DNA of 64,000 nucleotides, from NCBI GenBank assembly GCA_025024175.1, contig QCXZ01000064.1, positions 21,634,286 through 21,698,285 on the forward strand, written 5' to 3'. The notes below the pieces were generated by a model that saw only the letters and a program-made list of their open reading frames with translations, had not been told where the DNA came from and did not search any database. How positions within the stretch are numbered: the stretch's first letter is position 1; every line of letters begins with the position of its first letter. Origin of the DNA: Rhyzopertha dominica. Its lineage: Eukaryota > Arthropoda > Insecta > Coleoptera > Bostrichidae. Below are positions 44,770 through 58,059 of this stretch, one piece after another. Position numbers and translations under genes: made by a program.

Positions 44770-45850
44770 CAACATAAAATGGAGACAAAGTTAAAGGCAA
44801 GTGCTACGGTCATTTACAAGAAAGCTTAGTATGCTTTCTGTAATATCACCTGTAAATGATAACCATATTTTTGTGTTTACAGAGATTACAAGAAATTATA
44901 GTTTGATACAATGTATTAAAATCCTAATTTTATCAATGGGAAGAAAAATAATCCTATTTAGATAGGTTCTATTATTACCTACCTTTAATGGAAGCTCCTT
45001 TTAGTCAAGCACATTTTTAACTTGGGCAATAGATTTCTAAATATTAAAACAAACTCTATGTATAACTGTCAAACTTTCCATACCTAGTAATGCTAGTAAC
45101 ACTTACAAACAGATGAAATGGAATAATAGACACATGTCATCAAACTAATCGTGTATTTTTACAAAGTAATTATAATAATCCAAAGCATTTATAGTTTTAT
45201 AATTTTGTTTAATTAAACTATGGAATTAAGTCCGTCAACTTGAAGAATAGTACATCACTTGCAAAAAATGAAAAAGTTAAAGAAAAAAAACCACAATTAA
45301 ATATTAAGATATTTCTATTTAACAATATATAGCTTATATTTCATCAACCTTTCCACAAATCTACAATTAAGAACATTACAATTGTATTTTACGTAAAGAA
45401 ACAAGAAACATTCTAGAAGGTTCCATTTTATAAATAAAACAAAAAAGAGATACTAAGCTAAAAAACATAAACAATATCTCAACAAATGTACAATAATTAT
45501 AATAAAAAAATATACAATAGAAATAAAATATTTACTGTTTATCCACGTAAAATGCAAAAAAATAATTAAAGTATATGCAGTTACCGTGTATGTAAAATAC
45601 AAATATTACTATATATAATATATTTTTCATATATACTCATTGTGACTCAACACGGGGGCTATGTACAATTCTTCTAGCTATGTACAAATTGGTATATCAC
45701 ATTCTCTATACAGTATCAGCGGATTTCTTTGTACTTTTATCTTCCGCGAGTATATTCAAGGCCGCAACACCTCTGTGTGAGTTACGTATATCGGCCTCAG
45801 CAGCTCTGGATTCGAACACGGGCTGCAACAGGAGCAGCCGGCCTGGCACT
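44770..45850. other. AT-rich DNA holding the NCOA6 3' region
   Basis: No gene is seen. If the terminal NCOA6 exon at 45852-45892 is right, this is its 3' untranslated region and flank. Confidence 0.35.
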
Positions 45851-45851
45851 G

Positions 45852-48800
45852 TCACTTAACGTCTCTCCTGCGCTTTCCCTCGCTTTCCGACACTACAAAA
45901 AAACATTATTTGTGATTCCATATACAGACTCACTAGAATGTGCTAGTAACACTTAGCGGCTTAACCTGAAGTGTATTCAATCCAATAATTAACATCTGCT
46001 AAAAGTACAGTCCTCCAAATAGTAAAAACATAAAAACTCGAAATTCTTTTTTGATACATTACATTCCTTTGACACCTAAATTTTAATATTGCTAGTTTAT
46101 TAAAAAGTTATGTTGCAAAGCTGTACAAAGCAATGCATACATAAATAAGTATGCTACAACTGTCAAGATTATTCTTATGTATCTATTAAGCAATGCTCAT
46201 TGAAAAATGTGCAAAAACAAGCAGTATCGAAAACGCATGTGACACATAAAGTCGTATAATCTCTCATTTTTAACAGTTGTCGAACCTTACTTCACATCCT
46301 TTTAGAATGCTTTTAAACGACTTGTTTGTGTCTGTAGTGTCAATGTCAACACCCAAGAATGCTTTTAATGTAAAAAATTACTTTTATTTTATTACTTTCT
46401 GGATACCCAAATTTTTTCTTTGTTACTACTTTTTAGGATGCCAACATAAAGCACTCTTTTTAAAAAATATTTTTTATACTTTTTATTTAGCATCAGGCTG
46501 CACCTTTTGCATTTATTCTACAATGTGTTGGGTGTTCATTCCATTTTGAAACCGGTAGGACAGCCAAAATGCAAATTGCAATTGGCAAATATGACAAATT
46601 ACGTCACAAGACTGCACAACTGCAAGAAGCTGTTTTATACAGGAATTTTCAGTTTTGAAGGTATTGTTAGTTATTCAGGTAATTACATCAAATAAAATGT
46701 TCAAAATACGTGATATGCATTTTAGGCCATATACACTTGCCCTTCACACGATTTTCAGAAATTGCGAAAATACCCAATTATTTGTGACAAATTCTCATTA
46801 TTTCTAATGAAATAATAAAAAATGGAAATTGTAAATACCAAAAGCATCTAAGCTAAAGTCTTCTTTATGTCTCTAAAATTGCTGTGTAACAAACAAATTG
46901 ATGCAATTTTTGCACTGATCTCTAAATAACTGGATGTCACTTAGATACCAAAATACATGTTAATTATTTGTGATAGATTTAAGCCACCTTAGCGCCTAGC
47001 CGCTGGTCCTTGTACTAAAATTTTAACAAAGGTTCGCTTCTGCGATAAATATGACGTTAGTGATTGACGGTTAAAATCGTGAACCTTTATAGTCCGCATT
47101 AACATTATACACCTTTTTTGTTACTGAATGGCATATTCGGCATCCACGGCGATTATATAACTTAAGTATGGTGCATTGAGAATTTTGTAAAAAAAAGATC
47201 TACTACATCGAAGCACCTCTTATTCCACTTGTAACTGTTTCTTATCTTTATAGTAATTGTGTGCAGTCAATACAACTAATCACCTGTCTGCAGATTTCCA
47301 AAACATGATCATTGCAGTGTTTGAGTGAGAAACGTGCCATACAAACTGGATATTAAACGTTTACTCATAACCATAAAGTTAAGGATATAACCTAAAATTT
47401 AGACGCGCCGTTAAATTGATAGTACGAGTACCAGCGGCATGGTGGCGCACATGTTTCTACTTATCACAGTTTTGAATGACTTATGCGATATCCAGTTATT
47501 TAGAGATCAGTGAATTTTTGTCACACTTATAATTGTTTTAGATATTTTGATGTATCAGTGCTAAAATAAATATATACATATGATAAATAGTTTTCAAACC
47601 TTATTTAAGATGCCCATGATTTATCACATGGAGCATCTGACTTAAACAAAAAAGTATGTGTAGCTAGCATCGATTTGCCATCACGAACAGAAAGATTACC
47701 AATTTGAACTGGGCACTGTGATGGTGGTAAATAAAACATTTTTTTCAATTACTAATAGAAAAGAACATCTGGTATGTTCCAAATTGTATATAGAGTAAAA
47801 TAACTCTTACATATATATGTTTTACAAACAAACTCTTTGACAAAGTCTTAGAAGGCCGAAACGTATCTGTAACTTTACAATGTTTGGATGCGAGTTTAAT
47901 AAATATGATTGTTTCTGTAGAAGATATTTAAAATAAGCTAACTCGAAATCTTTGATTATTTATATTATCTTTTCTACATTCAAACTCCAAAGCTAACAAT
48001 AAGTTGTTAAAAAATCCATCATGATGAAATTAAATTGAAAACTGCTACTGCTTTAAAAATTTAAAAAAAAATATAAATAGGTACCATTGTTATGTATCGT
48101 AATAACTAATGTTGGGATATATTCATTACAGTTGAATTATGCTTTTCTGTCTAAGACAGGCTTCATGGTAATTAAAAATTTATTTATTTGCACTGCAAAA
48201 CACATCAGTTTCATATTTGAAATAAATGGAATAATTAGTACATATTATTATTTTTATTCTATACAGGGTGTCGCAACCATTTCTGGATTGCTTAATCTTA
48301 AAATGTTTGAAAAAAAAATATATTAAAGGAAATTAGAAGTCACTAAATTAAATGTCAAGCTTCTAGCAGTACCATCGGGAGGAACTTTTGTCAATGTCAA
48401 TAACCACATTTAATTATAAATGTAAATTTTCAAGTACTTAAGAGGTATTTTCAGATTATTGTTAATGTAAAGTAGGAAGTCATAGATGTAAACAAACAAC
48501 TGTGCTGTATCAGTTTAGATTATCACATTTTAGCTAAGTTTGTTTTAAAAAAATGTATTGCAAAAATTATATGTTACCTCAAAGCTTATTGGTTAAATGA
48601 TAAAATTCTCAGATACTCTTGTAAATTACTCGAAATTTTCAGACAAAATAAAAAGGTTTATTAAGGTTTTATAAAACATTATAGAATAAGCTTCAAAACA
48701 CTATCTATATTCTTGGATGAGGTATCATCAAAATTATTATAAATTAGTAACAGCTAATGTAGCTGCAATTTATTTAAAAAATTCATCATGGTGAAATCAA

Positions 48801-51800
48801 AACTAGTAATGAATGCAGATTCCATTAATAACCATTATTATTACTAATAAACAAAATAAAGAATTTACAGGTAACCTAATAACTATCAGCGCATATTTTG
48901 AACAAACTGAGTATGCCATAAAAACAAAACTTAGATTACCATTTTTACAGTTTGTCGTTGTTGCTGTTTAGTAGACACTTTGGATTTAGTTTATCTTAAT
49001 ATAACAATACTGAAATTACGACATGCTTGCAATTTATTTTCCTTGTTTTGAAAATGCATATATGTATTACAAAATGAGAATATGCTGTTACTTAGAATAC
49101 CTTTTGAGAGGTGCAAGAAGTCTTTGAAGAGGAACTGTATTATTAAATGTGCNTGCTTATATAGACACAAATCCGGAGCCAAGTACTAGGAAAATTGCTT
49201 TGCATGTTGCACTAACTAAAAACACAGTTTACTGTATTTTAATGACATATTACATTTTCAGACTTTGTTTATGATGCAGATGTGTGAACAAAACAATAAT
49301 TTTTTATCTCGTGAGGAATGACGGATGAAGCTACATTTTAGTAACACCGGTGAAGCAAACTTACCACAATACATATTATTGATCTGAAACCTCGCTGGTT
49401 GCATCAAGTTGATGATGATTAAGAAATAAACTCAAATTTATTAATGGACAATGTATCTTTGGAAAACAAAAAAATATGTGGTCTCAATAGAATTTTTCCC
49501 AAAATGTGCATAATTTTTAGACGCAGTTTATGAATTGAGGGATATGGCGGGTTTATTTCTATGTCCGCTCAGATCACCAGATATTACGATGTTATATTTT
49601 AAGGTATGGGGAAGATCAAAGGAAATTATGTATAAAATTGTTCTCACTACTACAACTACAATGGACTGCCCAGGCAATTGACAACTTTTTAATATCAATA
49701 AATTAAATGTAACTAATTAAGTAATCAATCAAAAAGTATTCTACCAATGAAAAAATACATTTTGAAATTTACCAACTGAAATTTTCTCTTACATGGGGTG
49801 CAGTCAACAGACCCAACGGATGTGAAGCAGCTACCAAATTTTCTACTAAACACATTCGCTGCCTAACGATTCGTGCATTATTTTTTGTATTGTTCGAAAT
49901 TATCGTTCATTTGAAGAGAAGCTGAGATCGCTACCAACGTTATCTGCTGGCAAATTACAGTTTCTCTAGCTGTGGTATAAGTAGTCTTAACAATATTTGT
50001 TTAACTTAATATTACATTAAGCCAGCAAGGAAGAAACATCATGATAAGTGCAGTGAATTAATTCTGATCTGAAGAGCTGACAGTAAATTGATACACTGAT
50101 TCTCGTGCAAAGCCAAAACGTGGTGTAGCAAATCAGTAACTGTTCCCATGTATTAGCTGTAAAAGTCAATTAGGTATCTGCTAATTGTACCCATTGTAAT
50201 GTTTTTTTCTCATGTGTCAGATTGTTATTGTTGCTCTTAAGTTCAATTTTTTAAAATTTTTACTGTATGGTGTTTAATAACAGTTGTCCGTCCTTTAAAT
50301 ATTTTGTGTTTTCATCTCCTACATGGAATGGAATGAATACAAAACGTTTATGCTTTTATTAAGCTTTTTGTTTTTGCCATTCTGGATTTTAGTTCTCTTA
50401 ATGCAGTAAAAAATTTAGCATTTTAACTATAACTATTAAATATAAAACTAAGACACAAGTGTCTGTTTCTTTTTAAAGCATTTATGACGGTATGATCGTA
50501 ATATTCTTGATCAACAGTGAGTTATAAAATTTGAAATACCTGAGAATTGTGCCCTCTAACTAAAATGTGATTATCTAACCTGACACAGCAGTTATTTATT
50601 TACAGCAGATATACTCCCCCCCTCCACTCCACATTCACATTTAGGAAAATTGTTTTTGTCACATTCGAGTTGCATTCGGGTCTGTGACTGGCATTGCGAA
50701 AAGTGCTCCCTGGTGACAGTGCTAGAAGTTATCATAGATACAGCCATTCACCAAGCTTGCTGGGACACCCTGTTTATTTTTTTTTTAAAAAGAAGCATGT
50801 TTTAATAATTGAAGATTTGTTCCAACATTTACAAAAAAATGCCTACAGTTAGATTCAGTTTCAAAAACAACAGCTTCATTTATTTTAATGCTATACACGA
50901 TGTCCAATAACAAATGGGCCATGCGTTAACAGTAGCTTCCTAGGGGCGAAATAAGCCGAAATAGAGCAACTTACCTTAAAACAATATTGTATGTTTACAA
51001 AGTAAAACCCTTCAAAGTTATTTTTTTACTTTGTTTCCTTCAAATCCTCTTTTGTTTTTCAAGACATTTTATTCAAATTTGGTATAGAGGTACATATATG
51101 TAATAATTCCAAATAACGCAGGGCATTTACAATTTGAATAGGTCATGGAGGGCATTCTCGCCTGTATTACTTTTTATTTTTGCAATATTTTTTGTAGAAT
51201 AAATAATTATATAATACTTTGACATTTTCTTAAAAACTAGGGGATTTACTTTGAACAAGATATACTTGTCTTGTGTTGCTAAATTAAGCTGTATCAGAGA
51301 AAAATCAATTTAAATTTGTTGCTGCAGACTGAAGTATTGTTACTTAATAAGATTTTACTTTTTAATATTAGGTTTTATTTAACATGAATTTGACTGACAA
51401 CTTAATTAAATGCCCATAATAGATTAACAAGTATTTTATAACCATTAGATATCTTCAGGGTGCAGGGATAAATTTTAATCGACTTTTCTCTGAAACGCTT
51501 AATTTTGGTGACACATGTCAAGTATACCTTTTTTAAAGTAAATCGGCTACTTTTTAATAAATGTCAAAATATGTATTATTTAGTCTACAAAAATATATTC
51601 CAAATACAAAATAATAGGCATCTCGAGTTCCCCATCTGATGTATTCAAATTGTCAATGTCCTGCATTATTTGGAATAATAAAATATTTCTCTGTATCAAA
51701 TCTGAATAAAATGTCATAAAAAAAACAAAAGCGCAGTTGAAGGAAAAGAAGTAAAGAAAAATAACTTTGAAGGACTATAACTTGGTAAGCAGACAAAATT

Positions 51801-54800
51801 GCTCCAAGATATGTGGCTTTATTTCGACTTATTTTGATCTAAGAAAGCTACTATTAACATATGGCTCATTCGTTACTGGACACCCTGTATAGTGTAGTTG
51901 TTTACCTACAGGATTCAGTAACATTTATTCCTTTTCAGAGTTTAAACACTTGACTTACCTGGTTATTGTACAAGCTAGTGTATACTAATTAATTTAGGAC
52001 AAAACTGACAATCAAAAGGAAAACCAGTAATTTTCCATCAATAGCAATTCCTGCTTGCTTTGTTAGTAAACAAAAACAAAATTTAAATTGCAAAATGTAA
52101 CAGCTAATTTCATTTACGTACCTCTAANATCTTACAAGTGAAGCAAATGTACTAAATTGATTGATATAAGTAATGGCTTACAATCAAATTCTGTGAGTTT
52201 AAGTAAACCACATAGTTTTGTACTTACCAGCACTTCGAGTCTTCCTTCTCAAAACTTCAGTATCACCTTGAGTTTTCTCCCCTTTACTCCTAGTATTAAG
52301 TGCAGGAATAGTCCTAACAGATCGCCTAGTGTTTACAGTTCCACCTTTAACAACACCACCCGTCGCAGTTTTAACCTTAGCTTTTGCCATGTTCACACTA
52401 CTACTATTCTTCCTAACTTTTTCTATAAGAGGCTCGTCGCTGTCCGAACTCTCCTCCATCACCTTGTTGCTCTTCTTAAGCGCAGATTCCACGCCCATGC
52501 AGGCCTTTATCAACTCGGCGGTGTTCTCCGAGCACTTCCTGTGTTTCTTGTTCCGCACGTCCTCCAAGCTGTTGTTCGAACTGTCTGACTCGTGCCTTTT
52601 ACGTTTCGTCGTCGGATTCCTTGCCTGCTTCGGCACGACGGGCGAACTTAGCTCGGGACTGTGCATCTTCGAAGCAGCTCTGGTGCGCAACGATCGTGCT
52701 GATGGATTTGGACTGTTGGGCGTCTGATGTTCTGGTATCTCGATTAACAGCTGTTCGAGCAGACTCGTGCTCTTCATGATCGTTGGACACGAGTTGCTGT
52801 CCGAGTCAGAAAGACTCGGGCTTTCCGACCCGCGACTCTTGTCCGGATTCGAATAGGTATAAAGCGGAGGTGTTACCCTGACGGGTAAGGGTTCCAGGTC
52901 CTCCTCTTTCGCCTTTTTCAGGGGCACCAGGCTGACTTCTACTTGCGGCATCTGTTCTTTGAGTACGGGACTCGAGTGAGGCGTGAGGGTGACGGTTCCT
53001 TGCTTGAGACTGTCCTGGAGGGCGGACGTTATGGCACAGCATTGCTCCAACTTCACCTGACCGTTGTGCTTGTTCTCGTTCAGATCTTCTCCATTGAGGC
53101 CCTCCATTTTGGCCAGCTGGGCTTCTATATCCAACATGCCAGGCACTTCGGTTTTGGGTTGCTTCAGGGACTCGGGGATTTCTGCGTGGGGACTCTGACT
53201 CGCCTGGTTGGGCGATTTCTCGCTCAGGGCGTCCATGCTCTCTATGCCGCTGTCTTCGCCCTGCGCTCCCGAGTTGGGACTTCTTCCCGGCTGCTTCTCG
53301 GTTATGTCAGTCTTGCGGTCGGGCGTGTTGCACTTGTCTGGTTCTGGAGGTTTATCTTTCAAGGGAGGGGGATCCGCTAATGTTTGTATTAAAGTTGAAG
53401 GCTTCTCGGTGGGTTCCTGATTGAGGGTTTCGGTCCGGTGGGGAGGTCTCGGGACACCTTTTTCTCCATCTTCGAGTAATCTCTGCTTGAATTTAGCTTC
53501 CATGTCGATTTCTCCTGTGGGTAACGTGACTTGCTTCACGAGGTTTTTCGAGAAACTTTTGCTACGGCTTATATCCTTGCTTTTGAATGTTTCCTTGATT
53601 TTTAGTTTTTCCTTTCTCGGCTTGTGGGCTGGTAAAGCAGTAACCGTGCCCGTGTTGGTCGAGCCCAAGATCTGAGGTTGTGAGTCCACATCTAACTGCT
53701 CTGTTTGACTTAATCTCCTTTTCTTGTCTCCACTCACTATTCCGTTACTCTCGCTGTACTTTTTTGCTTGCCTAGCCAATTCAGAGTCACTACCCCGCCT
53801 CTCTTTCAGTTTTTCTTTGAAATGTGAGTTGTAAAGTGCCATTTTATGGGTATCCGAAGTGACAATGTGATTAGCCATAACAAGAGTCGAATCATAGCTA
53901 GGCTTGGGTTTCTTCAACTTTTTAAGTTCTGAAATCCCGCTTTTTGACTTCAGAGGATCATTCAACATAGTAAGAACATGTTCACTTAACACATCTTCAC
54001 TTTTAGTGTCCTTCATTGGATCTTGTGTTTTTCTAATTTTCGGCTTCACAGGACTCCCATCGGGATTAAATTTTGGTTTCTTCTTGTTGCTAATAACAGC
54101 ATGATTCCTCCCTCTCAAAGATATATGCAGTGGTGGTACCCTAGGCTCTTCACCAGTTGACACGGCACTAGTAGATGCTTTTTTTGGTTGTGTATTTATG
54201 AAGCTGACATCTACTTTGTAAGCGTGACTTACTGGCTCTGATTTTTCCAATTTCAATCTCAATTTTATCTTTTCCGTAGGTTTTAACACTGGCGATTCTC
54301 TGTCTTGTTCGATGCTCTTTTTCTTAAACCTCTTTCCACTGTCACTGTGTGAAGATCTCGTTTCACTGTCACTCTGATCAGTAGTATCCGGTCTGGTAGT
54401 TGAATTTGTATCTTCATCTGACAAAGCGGGAGACACCAGCCCGACAAATACGTCACCATGTTCTTCGGCATCACTCTCACTGCTCGACTGCAACTCCATC
54501 TCGCCCGTTGACGGATTTATAAGAAANTTACGTTTGCTCTCGGTGTGAATTAATTCCTCAGGTAATTCAGGAGGACTCCTTGCCAATTCTCTTTCCAAGG
54601 TCGGCAGCAGGTGGTCCAGGTCATCGGCCTTCAAATCCGTCAAAGAAGGGGTCAACTCCAAGAACTGAGGTTCCCAATCCTTGGCTGGGTAAGGTGGCGG
54701 CGGGGCATTATGCCTTTCAGGTGGTACGGCTGCTCTCAAAGGGGGTGCCGGTGGTACTGTCGTGGTTTCTGCACTTGTGTGAGGCACAGTTTTTATTTGG

Positions 54801-56612
54801 TGAGCTGGTGGTTTGGAAATCAGTGAATGGTGGTTGCTAGGTGAGGGAACCTTCGTTTTTACAAAACTCTGCTGCACACTACAGTTTGGTAACAGATTAT
54901 TGTTTACTTGAGTCACCGGTGAATTTGGTACAATAGGAGGATTTTGTGTTGGGGGTTTCACTTGCGGACTGGGTGCACTTTTAGTCTTCGAGGTGGCCTC
55001 TGGCGGCGTCACACTGGTCACGGAATTCACTAGTGTCGGTTTAGTAACACTCGCGTTCTTCGGCGTTAAACTGCTGGAAACTTTCGGTCTGCAATTCTGT
55101 TCACTAAATACAGCCGCCGACGAAACTACGGGTCCATTCGCTACACTGCTACATCCCGCGGGACTCTCTTTGACGGTCGTCGAGCCCTCGTTCTGCAACA
55201 GGTTCACAAGCAACGGGCTCGACAGCGTCACCGGCGGGTGTTTTCCGGGATAAGGAGGAGGCGGCGATGTGTAGCTGTTAGAAGTTGCACTAGAATTGTC
55301 CCGGCTGTGGATTGCTTGGTTCATGCTGGCGAAAGGGAAAGGTCCTGAGTACGACTTTGTGGTAGGTGGTGTGGTGCTGTTGGACGTGGCAACGGGCACG
55401 GGCACTTTTGGAACAATGCTGTCCGAAGGACAGATGACGTTCGGCGATCGGAATTGGATCTTTTCGCTGGCAGGGGGCTCAGGTGTCTGCGGTGTTGACG
55501 AGAGCAGCCGTGACAGACTTCCGTCTGCACCAGAGCTTGATGTTCCCTGACCATCTGCCAACACAAAAGTTTATAGCATGAATATCTGACTGTAACTAAG
55601 CCAGGCTAGTCATTGCCGTTTCTGAGTTATTACTTTATTAGCATGGCAAAAAACAATGCATAAGGAGGGCATTAATAATAAAAAAATCATGTATCATTTA
55701 CTGAGAAATTTATCAAAATATAATTTTCAGTCAAGATCTACTAATTTAAAACAGGGATTTTCCTTGTAAGAACATGAACCCATGCCAGGAATAATCCATC
55801 CAGATAATTTTTAGAAACCAAGACAATTATTGTTTGCATACAATGGTAATTACACTTTTAAAGTTATTTGTTCAAAGGTGTGGAATACATGATTTTGATA
55901 ATCTAAACCTCGACAATAAATGGTCAGACTATTAACAAACAAAAATCTTCATAGATACATGAAATGGATTACTAATTTGCTAGATAAATCAATTTGTCCA
56001 TGCTTTACAAAAATCAATAAGAAACAAATGACAGTTTTTATTAGTCACTTTAGTTATTATCCAAATTTACATGGTTATCTCTGGTTGCACCACTTGCTAT
56101 TTTTGAGCCAATTTGTGGTGCTCTTAAAGTAACAAATAATGCTCCGTTCCTATGCATGGTTTTTTAAAGGTTCTAACAAATTAAGAAGAATATTTTCACG
56201 AGGGCAAAGAATGCCACATTCCACATTATACCTAATGGTTATTAAAAATCTGCCACTAACCTTGCGCAGTCCTCAAGATGATCTCCTGCGGTTCCGAATT
56301 AACAGACGTCGCGAGCCGAAGAGATATGACCTGGTCCCCCTCGACCTGCACGCTGAGAATGCCCAAGGCACGTAGTTGTTGGGAGCCCTCATTGGCGAGC
56401 TGCCTCAAGCGCAACGCTGCCTCACGAGGAATGGACAGCGTTACCCTGACGGAATTCCAGGGCTCCAGTTTGCACACTTGTACTTTGCCTCCCAACAAAC
56501 CCCTCAGCTTGTCCAGGACCGTCTCGAACCGTCCCGGAAAGCTGGGATCCGACAAATCGCCCTCGCACGTTACAACAGTAGTTATGTTGTAGCCGTCGCT
56601 ATCTGCTGCCAT
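45852..56612 (-). CDS. NCOA6: Nuclear receptor coactivator 6
   Basis: Minus-strand exons 56261-56612, 52228-55554 and, less surely, 45852-45892 (TGA) total 1,240 codons in phase. NCOA6 is a scaffold of the nuclear MLL3/4 (Trr) histone H3K4 methyltransferase coactivator complex. The N-terminus is the conserved NCOA6 domain: [19 protein letters not shown], then [14 protein letters not shown]. Four LxxLL motifs occur: LSRLL (about 131), LVNLL in [13 protein letters not shown] (about 233, matching the main receptor-binding box of the human protein), LDHLL (about 430) and LEQLL in the C-terminal third. The middle is Pro/Ser/Thr-rich and disordered, and the C-terminus is basic. The polyglutamine tract of vertebrates is absent. 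The start ATG directly follows a splice acceptor, so the 5' UTR is spliced. The last exon, encoding [13 protein letters not shown], lies 6.3 kb away and is inferred from splice phase alone. Confidence 0.9.
46913..47512. mobile_element. 600 bp non-autonomous hAT-like element
   Basis: Perfect 23 bp inverted ends begin CACTGATCTCTAAATAACTG (46913-46935 and 47490-47512) and are flanked by an exact 8 bp duplication AATTTTTG (46905-46912 and 47513-47520). Subterminal sequence also pairs imperfectly (GCCGCTGGTCCTTGTACTA on the left, TGCCGCTGGTACTCGTACTA reversed on the right). No reading frame of note. The 8 bp duplication and CA...TG ends suggest hAT; P-type is the alternative. Confidence 0.87.
48263..50778 (+). 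mobile_element. Decayed mariner-like element with CAGGGTGTC ends
   Basis: ACAGGGTGTCGCAACC (48264) and, reversed, ACAGGGTGTCCCAGCAAGCT (near 50775) may be its ends. Inside, at 49310-49700, broken frames read MTDEATF, then NLPQYILL (family HN.RYW-like), RDMAGLFL, and [17 protein letters not shown], the family PPRSPDL.PLDF.LWG block that holds the second catalytic Asp. Stops abound, so it is dead. The link between these ends and this coding remnant is inference. Confidence 0.5.
50891..51890. mobile_element. 1.0 kb foldback element, CAGGGTGTC family
   Basis: CTATACACGATGTCCAATAA at the left pairs with reversed CTATACAGGGTGTCCAGTAA at the right. The arms then run in parallel for about 250 bases, sharing CCTTCAAAGTTATTTTT, GACATTTTATTCA and ATTCCAAATAA. 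No coding capacity. It lies in the last NCOA6 intron. Confidence 0.75.
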
Positions 56613-57772
56613 CTAAAAAACAGTATTCATCAGTTTGCGATGGACATATTAAAAGTTTTACGGTTCTTACAGCTCTTCAAATTACATGCCGAATGGTGAT
56701 GATGCGTTCCATTCTAGTGAAACGCTCAATTGTGGTGAAATCTGAAAATTTTGCGGAAATCAGTGCATGTGCATTTTATGTGCAAGGTATCAATATCACA
56801 AAAACTACTGAGTAGCGGAAGTACGGAGTAAGCCGCGTAATAAAGCATGCTGGATGAGGAATTCATCGATTTAGTAACTTTCAACATGAACTTCCCAAGT
56901 ATTTCATCCCGGGAAGTACCAAAATGTAACATAATTTGATGAGAATAAAAGATGGTTCTGATCGCAGCCATCTTGTATGCAAGACGGGGGAGTGTATTTT
57001 CCATGTGTTCAAGTGCCAAATAATGTGTTATTTACCAAAGTACGCACTATGTTGAGGAAAAAGTATAGCTCGCATCGATCTCTACATGATACATGTCAAG
57101 TTTCATTCGACTATGCCTCATACAAAATGCCACAATTATTACGGAAATTGATTTGCTTACGGGCAAGACTTACATACCCCATTTTTATATGACACACTTT
57201 TGAACACAGAAAAGCCCCTCCTGGTATCCGAAACCACTATATTTTAGAACTAGACAAACAATGATCTAAGATTAACACGCAACTGTTTGTGAAAAATTAG
57301 CAAAAACGTACATAATCTCGTTACAATTACTTTAACGCTTTCAACAATAACAACTCGACGCCATTCGCAATGCGCGGTAACTGTGCGCAATTGGTGGTAA
57401 TTGAACCGCGATGCATCATGGGGCCCGTATTTTGACATTTTACAGGATTTTTTTAACTTCTAGAAATTACCGAATACTTCATCATAATCCGCTATTATTC
57501 GATAAATAAAATTCAGATACGGCGTAAAAAAAGCAAAAATGTAATCAATTGAGGCTGAAACAATGAACTCACGGAAGTGCTTCCGATTGATCAGCTGATC
57601 AAGTTTAATTGACCTCTACCCTTTTCTTACAATCTACAAAACTTAGCGATCGGTTATTTATCTTTATGAAAACAAAATAATAAACTAGATATACTGTATA
57701 AGTTTTTATTTATTACATTAAATCTATTACAACAGGTAACTACACCCGACAAAACCTATATTTGAGATTCAA
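56613..57772. other. NCOA6 upstream region
   Basis: The NCOA6 5' UTR exon and promoter should lie here, since its coding start directly follows an acceptor (TTTTTTAG). I cannot place the UTR exon. The COX6C polyadenylation signal (minus-strand AATAAA, 57715-57720) is at the far end. Confidence 0.4.
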
Positions 57773-58059
57773 TTAACAGGAATCGAAAACACCTTTCTTC
57801 CTCATCGTTTCAAATTCCTTGTAAGGGTCATAATCCCTGTAGAGATTAATATTATTAATTAAATACAAAGTAAAACTATTTACCCTTACTTATAGAATTC
57901 AGCAAAACGTGCTTTACGGGGATCAGAAATTAAAAATTTCCAAGCAACACCACCAATGATACACAAACCAATGCCAACATACAGATTGGTTTTGATCTGT
58001 GAATGCAAAAGCCCTCTTAGTTGAGGTTTCTTGATTTTCGCCACCGCATCACCAGCCAT
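57773..58059 (-). CDS. COX6C: Cytochrome c oxidase subunit 6C (cyclope)
   Basis: Two exons (57890-58059 and 57773-57836, TAA) give 77 residues, the usual insect length. The protein is a small nuclear-encoded subunit of respiratory complex IV in the inner mitochondrial membrane. Visible are the N-terminus MAGDAVAKIKKPQLRGLLHS, one hydrophobic helix, LYVGIGLCIIGGVAWKFLI, then RKARFAEFYK, and, after the splice, DYDPYKEFETMRKKGVF. The gene is compact, with a 53 nt intron. The ATG immediately follows a splice acceptor (GTTTTAG), so a 5' UTR intron is expected. It is divergent from Sec10, with about 830 bp between. Confidence 0.95.

Noticed and set aside
45790..45850. GATTCGAACACGGGCTGCAA resembling a tRNA T-arm
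   Set aside because: No matching D-arm, anticodon stem or acceptor pairing around it; it lies in the presumed NCOA6 3' UTR.
46277..46549. Hydrophobic 90-codon frame in the NCOA6 intron
   Set aside because: Phe/Tyr-rich translation expected from AT-rich DNA; no domain or splice support.
47820..47935. AAGGCCGAAACGTATCTGTA resembling tails of Penelope-type or other retroelements
   Set aside because: Too short, and no GIY-YIG or reverse transcriptase sequence nearby.
52329..52727. Plus-strand open frames opposite the large NCOA6 exon
   Set aside because: Shadows of the long coding exon on the other strand; the same holds for frames opposite nessun dorma and the P transposase.
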